DNA from: Diorhabda sublineata
Taxonomy: Eukaryota; Arthropoda; Insecta; Coleoptera; Chrysomelidae
Assembly: GCF_026230105.1 (NCBI RefSeq)
Contig: NW_026614199.1
Coordinates: 124,001 to 188,000, forward strand
DNA: 64,000 bases
Direction of reading: 5' to 3'
Under the pieces are notes generated by a model, which did no database searches, was not told where the DNA came from, and saw nothing but the letters and a program-made list of their open reading frames with translations. Position 1 is the stretch's first letter; every line of letters starts with the position of its first letter. This document shows positions 52,539-64,000 of the stretch, piece after piece. The translations under genes were made by a program, and so were the position numbers.

Positions 52539-54189
52539 TAGATGCAAACTCACTCAAATATATGAGAAATGTTGAAATTCGACTTCAAATTAGGAAGATA
52601 GACTTTGAAAATTTCCAATCAACACAAAGTGACAATCGACCTAAATGGGCTTCAATGGATGTTAATCGACGATATCTGACAGAGTTAGATGCTAACTCAC
52701 TCAAATATATGAGAAATGTTGAAATTAGACTTCAAATTAAGAAGATAGACTTTGAAATTTTCAATCATGACAAAGTGAAAATCGACCTCAATGGGCTTGA
52801 ATGGATGTTAATCAACGATATCTGACAAACTTAGATGCAAACTCACTCAAATATATAAGAAATGTTAAAATTCAACTTCAAATTAGGAAGATAGACTTTG
52901 AAAATTTTCAATCAACACAAAGTGAAAATCGACCTCAATGGGCCTCAATGGATGATAATCGACGATATCTGACAGAGTTAGATGCTAACTCACTCAAATA
53001 TATGAGAAATGTTGAAACTAGACTTCAAATTAAGAAGATAGACTATGAAAATTTTCAATCAACACAAAGTGAAAATCGACCTCAATGGGCTTCAATGGAT
53101 GATAATCGACGATATCTGACAAAGTTAGATGCTAACTCACTCAAATATATGAGAAATGTTGAAATTAGACTTCAAATTAAGAAGATAGACTTTGAAATTT
53201 TCAATCAACACAAAGTGAAAATCGACCTCAATGGGCTTGAATGGATGTTAATCAACGATATCTGACAAACTTAGATGCAAACTCACTCAAATATATGAGA
53301 AATGATGAAATTCGACTTCAAATTAGGAAGATAGACTTTGAAAATTTTCAATCAACACAAAGTGAAAATCGACCCCAATGGGCTTCAATGGATGTTAATC
53401 GACGATATCTGATAAACTTATATGCAAACTCACTCAAATATATAAGAAATGTTAAAATTCGACTTCAAATTAGGAAGATAGACTTTGAAAATTTCCAATC
53501 AACACAAAGTGAAAATCGACCTCAATGGGCTTCAATGGATGTTAATCGACGATATCTGACAAAGTTAGATGCAAACTCACTCAAATATATAAGAAATGTT
53601 GAAATTCGACTTCAAATTAGGAAGATAGACTTTGAAAATTTTCAATCAAAACAAAGTGAAAATCGACCTCAATGGGCTTCAATGGATGTTAATCGACGAT
53701 ATCTGACAAAGTTAGATGCAAACTCACTCAAATATATAAGAAATGTTGAAATTCGACTTCAAATTAGGAAGATAGACTATGAAAATATTCAATCAACACA
53801 AAGTGAAAATCGACCTCAATGGGCTTGAATGGATGTTAATCAACGATATCTGACAAACTTAGATGCAAACTCACTCAAATATATAAGAAATGTTAAAATT
53901 CGACTTCAAATTAGGAAGACAGACTTTGAAAATTTCCAATCAACACAAAGTGAAAATCGACCTCAATGGGCTTCAATGGATGTTAATCGACGATATCTGA
54001 CAAAGTTAGATGCTAACTCACTCAGATATATGAGAAATGTTGAAATTAGACTTCAAATTAAGAAGATAGACTTTGAAATTTTCAATCAACACAAAGTGAA
54101 AATCGACCTCAATGGGCTTGAATGGATATTAATCAACGATATCTGACAAACTTAGATGCAAACTCACTCAAATATATGAGAAATGTTGA

Positions 54190-57100
54190 AATTCGACTTC
54201 AAATTAGGAAGATAGACTTTGAAAATTTCCAATCAACACAAAGTGAAAATCGACCTCAATGGGCTTCAATGGATGTTAATCGACGATATCTGACAAAGTT
54301 AGATGCTAACTCACTCAAATATATGAGAAATGTTGAAACTAGACTTCAAATTAAGAAGATAGACTATGAAAATTTTCAATCAACACAAAGTGAAAATCGA
54401 CCTCAATGGGCTTCAATGGATGATAATCGACGATATCTGACAAAGTTAGATGCTAACTCACTCAAATATGTGAGAAATGTTGAAATTAGACTTCAAATTA
54501 AGAAGATAGACTTTGAAATTTTCAATCAACACAAAGTGAAAATCGACCTCAATGGGCTTGAATGGATGTTAATCAACGATATCTGACAAACTTAGATGCA
54601 AACTCACTCAAATATATGAGAAATGATGAAATTCGACTTCAAATTATGAAGATAGACTTTGAAAATTTTCAATCAACACAAAGTGAAAATCGACCCCAAT
54701 GGGCTTCAATGGATGTTAATCGACGATATCTGATAAACTTATATGCAAACTCACTCAAATATATAAGAAATGTTAAAATTCGACTTCAAATTAAGAAGAT
54801 AGACTTTGAAAATTTCCAATCAACACAAAGTGAAAATCGACCTCAATGGGCTTCAATGGATGTTAATCGACGATATCTGACAAAGTTAGATGCAAACTCA
54901 CTCAAATATATGAGAAATGTTGAAATTAGACTTCAAATTAAGAAGATAGACTATGAAAATTTTCAATCAACACAAAGTGAAAATCGACCTCAATGGGCAT
55001 CAATGGATGATAATCGACGATATCTGACAAAGTTAGATGCAAACTCACTCAAATATATAAGAAATGTTAAAACTCGACTTCAAATTAGGAAGATAGACTT
55101 TGAAAATTTTCAATCAACACAAAGTGAAAATCGACCTCAATGGGCTTCAATCGATGTTAATCGACGAAATCTGACAAAGTAAGATGCAAACTCACTCAAA
55201 TATATAAGAAATGTTGAAATTCGACTTCAAATTAGGTAGATAGACTTTGAAAATTTTCAATCAACACAAAGTGAAAATCGACCTCAATGGGCTTGAATGG
55301 ATGTTAATCAACGATATCTGACAAACTTAGATGCAAACTCACTCAAATATATGAGAAATATTGAAATTCGACTTCAAATTAGGAAGATAGACTTTGAAAA
55401 TTTCCAATCAACACAAAGTGAAAATCGACCTCAATGGGCTTCAATGGATGTTAATCGACGATATGTGACAAAGTTAGATGCAAACTCACTCAAATATATA
55501 AGAAATGTTAAAATTCGACTTCAAATTAGGAAGATAGACTTTGAAAATTTTTAATGAACACAAAGTGAAAATCGACCTCAATGGGCTTCAATGGATGTTA
55601 ATCGACGAAATCTAACAAAGTAAGATACAAACTCACTCAAATATATAAGAAATGTTAAAATTCGACTACAAATTAGGAAGATAGACTTTGAAAATTTCCA
55701 ATCAACACAAAGTGAAAATCGACCTCAATGGGCTTGAATGGATGTTATCAACGATATCTGACAATCTTAGATGCAAACTCACTCAAATATATGAGAAATG
55801 TTGAAATTCGACTTCAAATTAGGAAGATAGACTTTGAAAATTTTCAAACAACACAAAGTGACAATCGACCTCAATGGGCTTCAATGGATGTTAATCAACG
55901 ATATCTGACAAACTTAGATGCAAACTCACTCAAATATATGAGAAATGTTGAAATTCGACTTCAAATTAGGAAGATAGACTTTGAAAATTTCCAATCAACA
56001 CAAAGTTAAAATCGACCTCAATGGACTTCAATGGATGTTAATCGACGATATCTGACAAAGTTAGATGCAAACTCACTCAAATATATAAGAAATGTTGAAA
56101 TTAGACTTCAAATTAAAAAGATAGACTATGAAAGTTTTCAATCAACACAAAGTGAAAATCGACCTCATTTGGCTTCAATGGATGATAATCGAAGATATCT
56201 GACAAAGTTAGATGCAAGCTCACTCAAATATATGAGAAATGTTGAAATTCGAGTTCAAATTAGGAAGATAGACTTTGAAAATTTTCAATCAACACAAAGT
56301 GAATATCGACCTCAATGGGCTTCAATGGATGTTAATCGACGATATATGACAAAGTTAGATGCAAACTCACTCAAATATATAAGAAATGTTGAAATTCGAC
56401 GTCAAATTAGGAAGATAGACTTTGAAAATTTCCAATCAACACAAAGTTAAAATCGACCTCAATGGACTTCAATGGATGTTAATCGACGATATCTGACAAA
56501 GTTAGATGCAAACTCACTCAAATATATGAGAAATGTTGAAATTCGACTTCAAATTAGGAAGATAGACTTTGAAAATTTCCCATCAACACAAAGTGAAAAT
56601 CGACCTCAATGGGCTTCAATGGATGTTAATCGACGATATCTGACAAAGTTAGATGCAAACTCACTCAAATATATGAGAAATGTTGAAATTAGACTTCAAA
56701 TTAAGAAGATAGACTATGAAAATTTTCAATCAACACAAAGTGAAAATCGACCTCAATGGGCTTCAATGGATGTTAATCGACGAAATCTGACAAAGTAAGA
56801 TGCAAACTCACTCAAATATATAAGAAATGTTGAAATTCGACTTCAAATTAGGAAGATAGACTTTGAAAATTTTCAATCAACACAAAGTGAAAATCGACCT
56901 CAATGGGCTTGAATGGATGTTAATCAACGATATCTGACAAACTTAGATGCAAACTCACTCAAATATATGAGAAATATTGAAATTCGACTTCAAATTAGGA
57001 AGATAGACTTTGAAAATTTCCAATCAACACAAAGTGAAAATCGACCTCAATGGGCTTCAATGGATGTTAATCGACGATATCTGACAAAGTTAGATGCTAA

Positions 57101-59624
57101 CTCACTCAAATATATGAGAAATGTTGAAACTAGACTTCAAATTAAGAAGATAGACTATGAAAATTTTCAATCAACACAAAGTGAAAATCGACCTCAATGG
57201 GCTTCAATGGATGATAATCGACGATATCTGACAAAGTTAGATGCTAACTCACTCAAATATGTGAGAAATGTTGAAATTAGACTTCAAATTAAGAAGATAG
57301 ACTTTGAAATTTTCAATCAACACAAAGTGAAAATCGACCTCAATGGGCTTGAATGGATGTTAATCAACGATATCTGACAAACTTAGATGCAAACTCACTC
57401 AAATATATGAGAAATGATGAAATTCGACTTCAAATTAGGAAGATAGACTTTGAAAATTTTCAATCAACACAAAGTGAAAATCGACCCCAATGGGCTTCAA
57501 TGGATGTTAATCGACGATATCTGATAAACTTATATGCAAACTCACTCAAATATATAAGAAATGTTAAAATTCGACTTCAAATTAAGAAGATAGACTTTGA
57601 AAATTTCCAATCAACACAAAGTGAAAATCGACCTCAATGGGCTTCAATGGATGTTAATCGACGATATCTGACAAAGTTAGATGCAAACTCACTCAAATAT
57701 ATGAGAAATGTTGAAATTAGACTTCAAATTAAGAAGATAGACTATGAAAATTTTCAATCAACACAAAGTGAAAATCGACCTCAATGGGCATCAATGGATG
57801 ATAATCGACGATATCTGACAAAGTTAGATGCAAACTCACTCAAATATATAAGAAATGTTAAAACTCGACTTCAAATTAGGAAGATAGACTTTGAAAATTT
57901 TCAATCAACACAAAGTGAAAATCGACCTCAATGGGCTTCAATCGATGTTAATCGACGAAATCTGACAAAGTAAGATGCAAACTCACTCAAATATATAAGA
58001 AATGTTGAAATTCGACTTCAAATTAGGTAGATAGACTTTGAAAATTTCCAATCAACACAAAGTGAAAATCGACCTCAATGGGCTTCAATGGATGTTAATC
58101 GACGATATGTGACAAAGTTAGATGCAAACTCACTCAAATATATAAGAAATGTTAAAATTCGACTTCAAATTAGGAAGATAGACTTTGAAAATTTTTAATG
58201 AACACAAAGTGAAAATCGACCTCAATGGGCTTCAATGGATGTTAATCGACGAAATCTAACAAAGTAAGATACAAACTCACTCAAATATATAAGAAATGTT
58301 AAAATTCGACTACAAATTAGGAAGATAGACTTTGAAAATTTCCAATCAACACAAAGTGAAAATCGACCTCAATGGGCTTGAATGGATGTTATCAACGATA
58401 TCTGACAATCTTAGATGCAAACTCACTCAAATATATGAGAAATGTTGAAATTCGACTTCAAATTAGGAAGATAGACTTTGAAAATTTTCAAACAACACAA
58501 AGTGACAATCGACCTCAATGGGCTTCAATGGATGTTAATCAACGATATCTGACAAACTTAGATGCAAACTCACTCAAATATATGAGAAATGTTGAAATTC
58601 GACTTCAAATTAGGAAGATAGACTTTGAAAATTTCCAATCAACACAAAGTTAAAATCGACCTCAATGGACTTCAATGGATGTTAATCGACGATATCTGAC
58701 AAAGTTAGATGCAAACTCACTCAAATATATAAGAAATGTTGAAATTAGACTTCAAATTAAAAAGATAGACTATGAAAGTTTTCAATCAACACAAAGTGAA
58801 AATCGACCTCATTTGGCTTCAATGGATGATAATCGAAGATATCTGACAAAGTTAGATGCAAGCTCACTCAAATATATGAGAAATGTTGAAATTCGAGTTC
58901 AAATTAGGAAGATAGACTTTGAAAATTTTCAATCAACACAAAGTGAATATCGACCTCAATGGGCTTCAATGGATGTTAATCGACGATATATGACAAAGTT
59001 AGATGCAAACTCACTCAAATATATAAGAAATGTTGAAATTCGACGTCAAATTAGGAAGATAGACTTTGAAAATTTCCAATCAACACAAAGTTAAAATCGA
59101 CCTCAATGGACTTCAATGGATGTTAATCGACGATATCTGACAAAGTTAGATGCAAACTCACTCAAATATATGAGAAATGTTGAAATTCGACTTCAAATTA
59201 GGAAGATAGACTTTGAAAATTTCCCATCAACACAAAGTGAAAATCGACCTCAATGGGCTTCAATGGATGTTAATCGACGATATCTGACAAAGTTAGATGC
59301 AAACTCACTCAAATATATGAGAAATGTTGAAATTAGACTTCAAATTAAGAAGATAGACTATGAAAATTTTCAATCAACACAAAGTGAAAATCGACCTCAA
59401 TGGGCTTCAATGGATGTTAATCGACGAAATCTGACAAAGTAAGATGCAAACTCACTCAAATATATAAGAAATGTTGAAATTCGACTTCAAATTAGGAAGA
59501 TAGACTTTGAAAATTTTCAATCAACACAAAGTGAAAATCGACCTCAATGGGCTTGAATGGATGTTAATCAACGATATCTGACAAACTTAGATGCAAACTC
59601 ACTCAAATATATGAGAAATATTGA
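54190..59624. repeat. 18/19-monomer higher-order repeat, 2791-bp and 2644-bp copies
   Basis: Positions 54190-56980 and 56981-59624 share many private variants: ATATGTGAGAAATG, TTAGGTAGATAGAC, CGATATGTGACAAAG, TTTTTAATGAAC, GATGTTATCAACG, CAAAGTTAAAATCG, CCTCATTTGGC, GAATATCGACC and TTTCCCATCAAC. The offset is 2791 bp up to about 55230 and 2644 bp from about 55380, so the second copy has lost exactly one monomer next to the TTAGGTAGATAG unit. Confidence 0.87.
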
Positions 59625-60331
59625 AATTCGACTTCAAATTAGGAAGATAGACTTTGAAAATTTCCAATCAACACAAAGTGAAAATCGACCTCAATGGGCT
59701 TCAATGGATGTTAATCGACGATATCTGACAAAGTTAGATGCAAACTCACTCAAATATATAAGAAATGTTAAAATTCGACTTCAAATTAGGAAGATAGACT
59801 TTGAAAATTTTCAATGAACACAAAGTGGAAATCGACCTCAATGGGCTTCAATGGATGTTAATCGACGAAATCTAACAAAGTAAGATACAAACTCACTCAA
59901 ATATATAAGAAATGTTGAAATTCGACTTCAAATTAGGAAGATAGACTTTGAAAATTTTCAATCAACACAAAGTGAAAATCGACCTCAATGGGCTTGAATG
60001 GATGTTAATCAACGATATCTGACAAACTTAGATGCAAACTCACTCAAATATATGAGAAATATTGAAATTCGACTTCAAATTAGGAAGATAGACTTTGAAA
60101 ATTTCCAATCAACACAAAGTGAAAATCGACCTCAATGGGCTTCAATGGATGTTAATCGACGATATCTGACAAAGTTAGATGCAAACTCACTCAAATATAT
60201 AAGAAATGTTAAAATTCGACTTCAAATTAGGAAGATAGACTTTGAAAATTTTCAATGAACACAAAGTGAAAATCGACCTCAATGGGCTTCAATGGATGTT
60301 AATCGACGAAATCTAACAAAGTAAGATACAA
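59450..60331. repeat. Trimer duplication, two copies of 441 bp
   Basis: Positions 59450-59890 and 59891-60331 match at a three-monomer offset, sharing AATATTGAAATTCG, TTTTCAATGAACAC and CGAAATCTAACAAAG. They are flanked by the larger repeat on the left and a tetramer repeat on the right. Confidence 0.75.
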
Positions 60332-61352
60332 ACTCACTCAAATATATAAGAAATGTTAAAATTCGACTTCAAATTAAGAAGATAGACTATGAAAATTTTC
60401 AATCAACACAAAGTGAAAATCGACCTCAATGGGCATCAATGGATGATAATCGACGATATCTGACAAAGTTAGATGCAAGCTCACTCAAATATATGAGAAA
60501 TGTTGAAATTCGAGTTCAAATTAGGAAGATAGACTTTGAAAATTTTCAATCAACACAAAGTGAAAATCGACCCCAATGGGCTTCAATGGATGTTAATCGA
60601 CGATATCTGACGAACTTATATGCAAACTCACTCAAATATATAAGAAATGTTAAAACTCGACTTCAAATTAGGAAGATAGACTTTGAAAATTTTCAATCAA
60701 CACAAAGTGAAAATCGACCTCAATGGGCTTCAATGGATGTTAATCGACGAAATCTGACAAAGTAAGATGCAAACTCACTCAAATATATAAGAAATGTTAA
60801 AATTCGACTTCAAATTAGGAAGATAGACTTTGAAAATTTTCAATGAACACAAAGTGAAAATCGACCTCAATGGGCTTCAATGGATGTTAATCGACGAAAT
60901 CTAACAAAGTAAGATACAAACTCACTCAAATATATAAGAAATGTTAAAATTCGACTTCAAATTAAGAAGATAGACTATGAAAATTTTCAATCAACACAAA
61001 GTGAAAATCGACCTCAATGGGCATCAATGGATGATAATCGACGATATCTGACAAAGTTAGATGCAAGCTCACTCAAATATATGAGAAATGTTGAAATTCG
61101 AGTTCAAATTAGGAAGATAGACTTTGAAAATTTTCAATCAACACAAAGTGAAAATCGACCCCAATGGGCTTCAATGGATGTTAATCGACGATATCTGACG
61201 AACTTATATGCAAACTCACTCAAATATATAAGAAATGTTAAAACTCGACTTCAAATTAGGAAGATAGACTTTGAAAATTTTCAATCAACACAAAGTGAAA
61301 ATCGACCTCAATGGGCTTCAATGGATGTTAATCGACGAAATCTGACAAAGTA
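60177..61352. repeat. Tetramer higher-order repeat, two copies of 588 bp
   Basis: Positions 60177-60764 and 60765-61352 match at an offset of four monomers. Markers are GTAAGATACAAACTC, GGGCATCAATGGATG, CTGACGAACTTATATG and AAATGTTAAAACTCG. It slightly overlaps the trimer duplication, because neighbouring repeats share monomers. Confidence 0.8.
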
Positions 61353-63263
61353 AGATGCAAACTCACTCAAATATATAAGAAATGTTGAAATTCGACTTCA
61401 AATTAGGAAGATAGACTTTGAAAATTTTCAATCAACACAAAGTGAAAATCGACCTCAATGGGCTTGAATGGATGTTAATCAACGATATCTGACAAACTTA
61501 GATGCAAACTCACTCAAATATATGAGAAATATTGAAATTCGACTTCAAATTAGGAAGATAGACTTTGAAAATTTCCAATCAACACAAAGTGAAAATCGAC
61601 CTCAATGGGCTTCAATGGATGTTAATCGACGATATCTGACAAAGTTAGATGCAAACTCACTCAAATATATAAGAAATGTTAAAATTCGACTTCAAATTAG
61701 GAAGATAGACTTTGAAAATTTTCAATGAACACAAAGTGAAAATCGACCTCAATGGGCTTCAATGGATGTTAATCGACGAAATCTAACAAAGTAAGATACA
61801 AACTCACTCAAATATATAAGAAATGTTAAAATTCGACTTCAAATTAGGAAGATAGACTTTGAAAATTTTCAATCAACACAAAGTGAAAATCGACCTCAAT
61901 GGGCTTGAATGGATGTTATTAACGATATCTGACAATCTTAGATGCAAACTCACTCAAATATATGAGAAATGTTGAAATTCGACTTCAAATTAGGAAGATA
62001 GACTTTGAAAATTTGCAATCAACACAAAGTGAAAATCGACCTCAATGGGCTTCAATGGATGTTAATCGACGATATCTGACAAAGTTAGATGCAAACTCAC
62101 TCAAATATATAAGGAATGTTGAAATTCGGCTTCAAACTAGAAAGATAGACTTTGAAAATTTTCAAACAACACAAAGTGACAATCGACCTCAATGGGCTTC
62201 AATGGATGTTAATCGAAGATATCTGACAAAGTAAGATGCAAATTCACTCAAATATATGAGAAATGTTGAAATTCGACTTCAAATTAGGAAGATAGACTTT
62301 AAAAATTTCCAATCAACACAAAGTGAAAATCGACCTCAATGGGCTTGAATGGATGTTAATCAACGATATCTGACAAACTTAGATGCAAACTCACTCAAAT
62401 ATATGAGAAATGTTGAAATTCGACTTCAAATTAGGAAGATAGACTTTGGAAATTTCCCATCAACACAAAGTGAAAATCGACCTCAATGGGCTTGAATGGA
62501 TGTTAATCGACGATATCTGACAAAGTTAGATGCAAACTCACTCAAATATATAAGAAATGTTGAAATTAGACTTCAAATTAAAAAGATAGACTATGAAAAT
62601 TTTCAATCAACACAAAGTGAAAATCGACCTCAATGGGCTTCAATGGATGATAATCGAAGATATCTGACAAAGTTAGATGCAAGCTCACTCAAATATATGA
62701 GAAATGTTGAAATTCGAGTTCAAATTAGGAAGATAGACTTTGAAAATTTTCAATCAACACAAAGTGAAAATCGACCTCAATGGGCTTCAACGGATGTTAA
62801 TCGACGATATCTGACAAATTTAGATGCAAACTCACTAAAATATATAAGAAATGTTGAAATTCGACTTCAAATTAGGAAAATAGACTTTGAAAATTTCCAA
62901 TCAACACAAAGTGAAAATCGACCTCAATGGACTTCAATGGATGTTAATCGACGATATCTGACAAAGTTAGATGCTAACTCACTCAAATATATAAGAAATG
63001 TTGAAATTAGACTTCAAATTAAGAAGATAGACTATGAAAATTTTCAATCAAGACAAAGTGAAAATCGACCTCAATGGGCTTCAATGAATGTTGATCGACG
63101 ATATCTGACAAAGTAAGATGCAAACTCACTCAAATATATAAGGAATGTTGAAATTCGGCTTCAAACTAGAAAGATAGACTTTGAAAATTTTCAATCAACA
63201 CAAAGTGACAATTGACCTCAATGGGCTTCAATGGATGTTAATCGACGATATCTGACAAAGTTA

Positions 63264-63410
63264 GATGCAAACTCACTCAAATATATAAGAAATGTTGAAA
63301 TTCGACTTCAAATTAGGAAGATAGACTTTGAAAATTTTCAATCAACACAAAGTGAAAATCGACCTCAATGGGCTTCAATGGATGTTAATCGACGATATCT
63401 GACAAAGTTA
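63264..63410. repeat. Representative 147-bp satellite monomer
   Basis: This unit is chosen as a reference because it is close to the majority sequence and lacks both common stop-generating variants. It starts at GATGCAAACTC and ends at CAAAGTTA, and the next unit starts directly afterwards. It holds an AT-rich CAAATATATAAGAAATG segment, a short inverted repeat TTGAA-7 nt-TTCAA (63295-63311), a 14-bp perfect palindrome (63328-63341), a direct repeat of TCAATGG spaced 10 bp, two ATCGAC motifs and an EcoRV-type GATATC. The 147-bp length equals the DNA in a nucleosome core particle (established knowledge). The phase chosen is arbitrary. Confidence 0.9.
63328..63341. repeat. 14-bp perfect palindrome in the satellite monomer
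   Basis: TTGAAAATTTTCAA reads the same on both strands. It recurs in roughly half or more of the monomers throughout both arrays. Other monomers carry TTTCC or TTTGC in the right half, which breaks the symmetry. It is listed once, as an example. Dyad symmetry of this kind can extrude a small cruciform or serve as a protein binding site; either role here is inference. Confidence 0.85.
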
Positions 63411-64000
63411 GATGCAAACTCACTCAAATATATAAGAAATGTTGAAATTCGACTTCAAATTAGGAAGATAGACTTTGAAAATTTCCAATCAACACAAAGT
63501 GAAAATCGACCTCAATGGGCTTCAATGGATGTTAATCGACGATATCTGACAAAGTTAGATGCAAACTCACTCAAATATATAAGAAATGTTGAAATTTTAC
63601 TTCAAATTAGGAAGATAGACTTTGAAAATTTTCATTCAACACAAAGTGAAAATCGACCTCAATGGGCTTCAATGTATGTTAATCGACGATATCTGACAAA
63701 GTTAGATGCTAACTCACTCAAATATATAAGAAATGTTGAAATTAGACTTCAAATTAAGAAGATAGACTATGAAAATTTTCAATCAAGACAAAGTGAAAAT
63801 CGACTTCATTGGGCTTCAATGGATGATAATCGACGATATCTGACAAAGTTAGATGCAAGCTGACTTAAATATATGAGAAATGTTGAAATTCGAGTTCAAA
63901 TTAGGAAGATAGACTTTGAAAATTTCCAATCAACACAAAGTGAAAACCGACCTCAATGGGCTTCAATGGATGTTAATCGACGATATCTGACAAAGTTAGA

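Larger units (their letters stand above)
28626..64000. repeat. 147-bp tandem satellite, right array
   Basis: This is the same satellite family as on the other side of the Helitron, about 240 monomers running to the window end. Subfamily composition changes along it. From 28.6 to 33 kb the monomers resemble the left array. From about 34 kb CGACGAAATCTGAC and GGGCTTGAATGG variants appear, and AAATGTTAAAATTCG becomes common. From about 48 kb ATTAGACTTCAAATTAAGAAG with GACTATG, and 146-bp units with GACTTTGAAATTTTC, are frequent. Nothing else is inserted in these 35 kb: no second transposon, no microsatellite and no unique spacer was seen. Forward open frames of up to 342 codons (44286-45314 and 45609-46637) are runs of a 49-codon repeat and are not called as genes. 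Confidence 0.97.

Noticed and set aside
32962..63863. Forward frames of up to 342 codons in the right array as repeat-protein genes
   Set aside because: The frame is open only because the monomer is a multiple of three; the same DNA in neighbouring units carries stops or one-base deletions, and no promoter or splice structure is seen.
1..64000. CRISPR array
   Set aside because: Repeats are direct and contiguous with no unique spacers, the unit is 147 bp, and the transposon is eukaryotic.

Overview
The window is eukaryotic repeat DNA from an AT-rich genome, most likely an insect or other arthropod. That guess rests on one kind of evidence: a single transposable element whose protein and terminal sequences look like arthropod Helitrons. 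The host species cannot be named from the sequence. No host single-copy gene, RNA gene, CRISPR array or prokaryotic feature was seen.

Layout. Positions 1-22614 and 28626-64000 are one tandem satellite with a 147-bp monomer, roughly 390 monomers in all. It runs off both ends of the window. The monomers form diverged subfamilies arranged in several unrelated higher-order repeats: 4-mers of 588 bp, 7-mers of about 1028 bp, 9-mers of 1323 bp, 12-mers of 1763 bp, a 17-mer of 2494 bp and an 18/19-mer of 2644/2791 bp. Since 147 equals 3 x 49, one forward frame stays open over many monomers and gives reading frames of up to 342 codons. These end at two recurrent stop positions and do not look like genes.

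Positions 22615-28625 hold one 6011-bp Helitron rolling-circle transposon, coding on the minus strand. Its 5' TC end is at 28625 and its 3' CTAG end at 22615, with a hairpin 12 nt inside the 3' end. It sits between A and T inside a satellite monomer, and removing it restores the monomer exactly. It carries one Rep-helicase gene: exon 1 (26572-27697, Cys-containing N-terminal region), an 84-bp GT-AG intron (26488-26571), then a long exon with the HUH/two-tyrosine Rep nuclease followed by a PIF1-like superfamily 1 helicase. The joined frame would be about 1,495 codons. It is broken only by one extra base in a T10 run (24419-24428) just before the helicase Walker A motif.

How the parts relate. 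The Rep domain would nick and join single strands and the helicase would unwind the element during rolling-circle transposition. The satellite is structural DNA. Its nucleosome-sized monomer, dyad symmetry and higher-order structure make it a candidate for centromeric or pericentromeric heterochromatin, but nothing in the sequence alone proves that.
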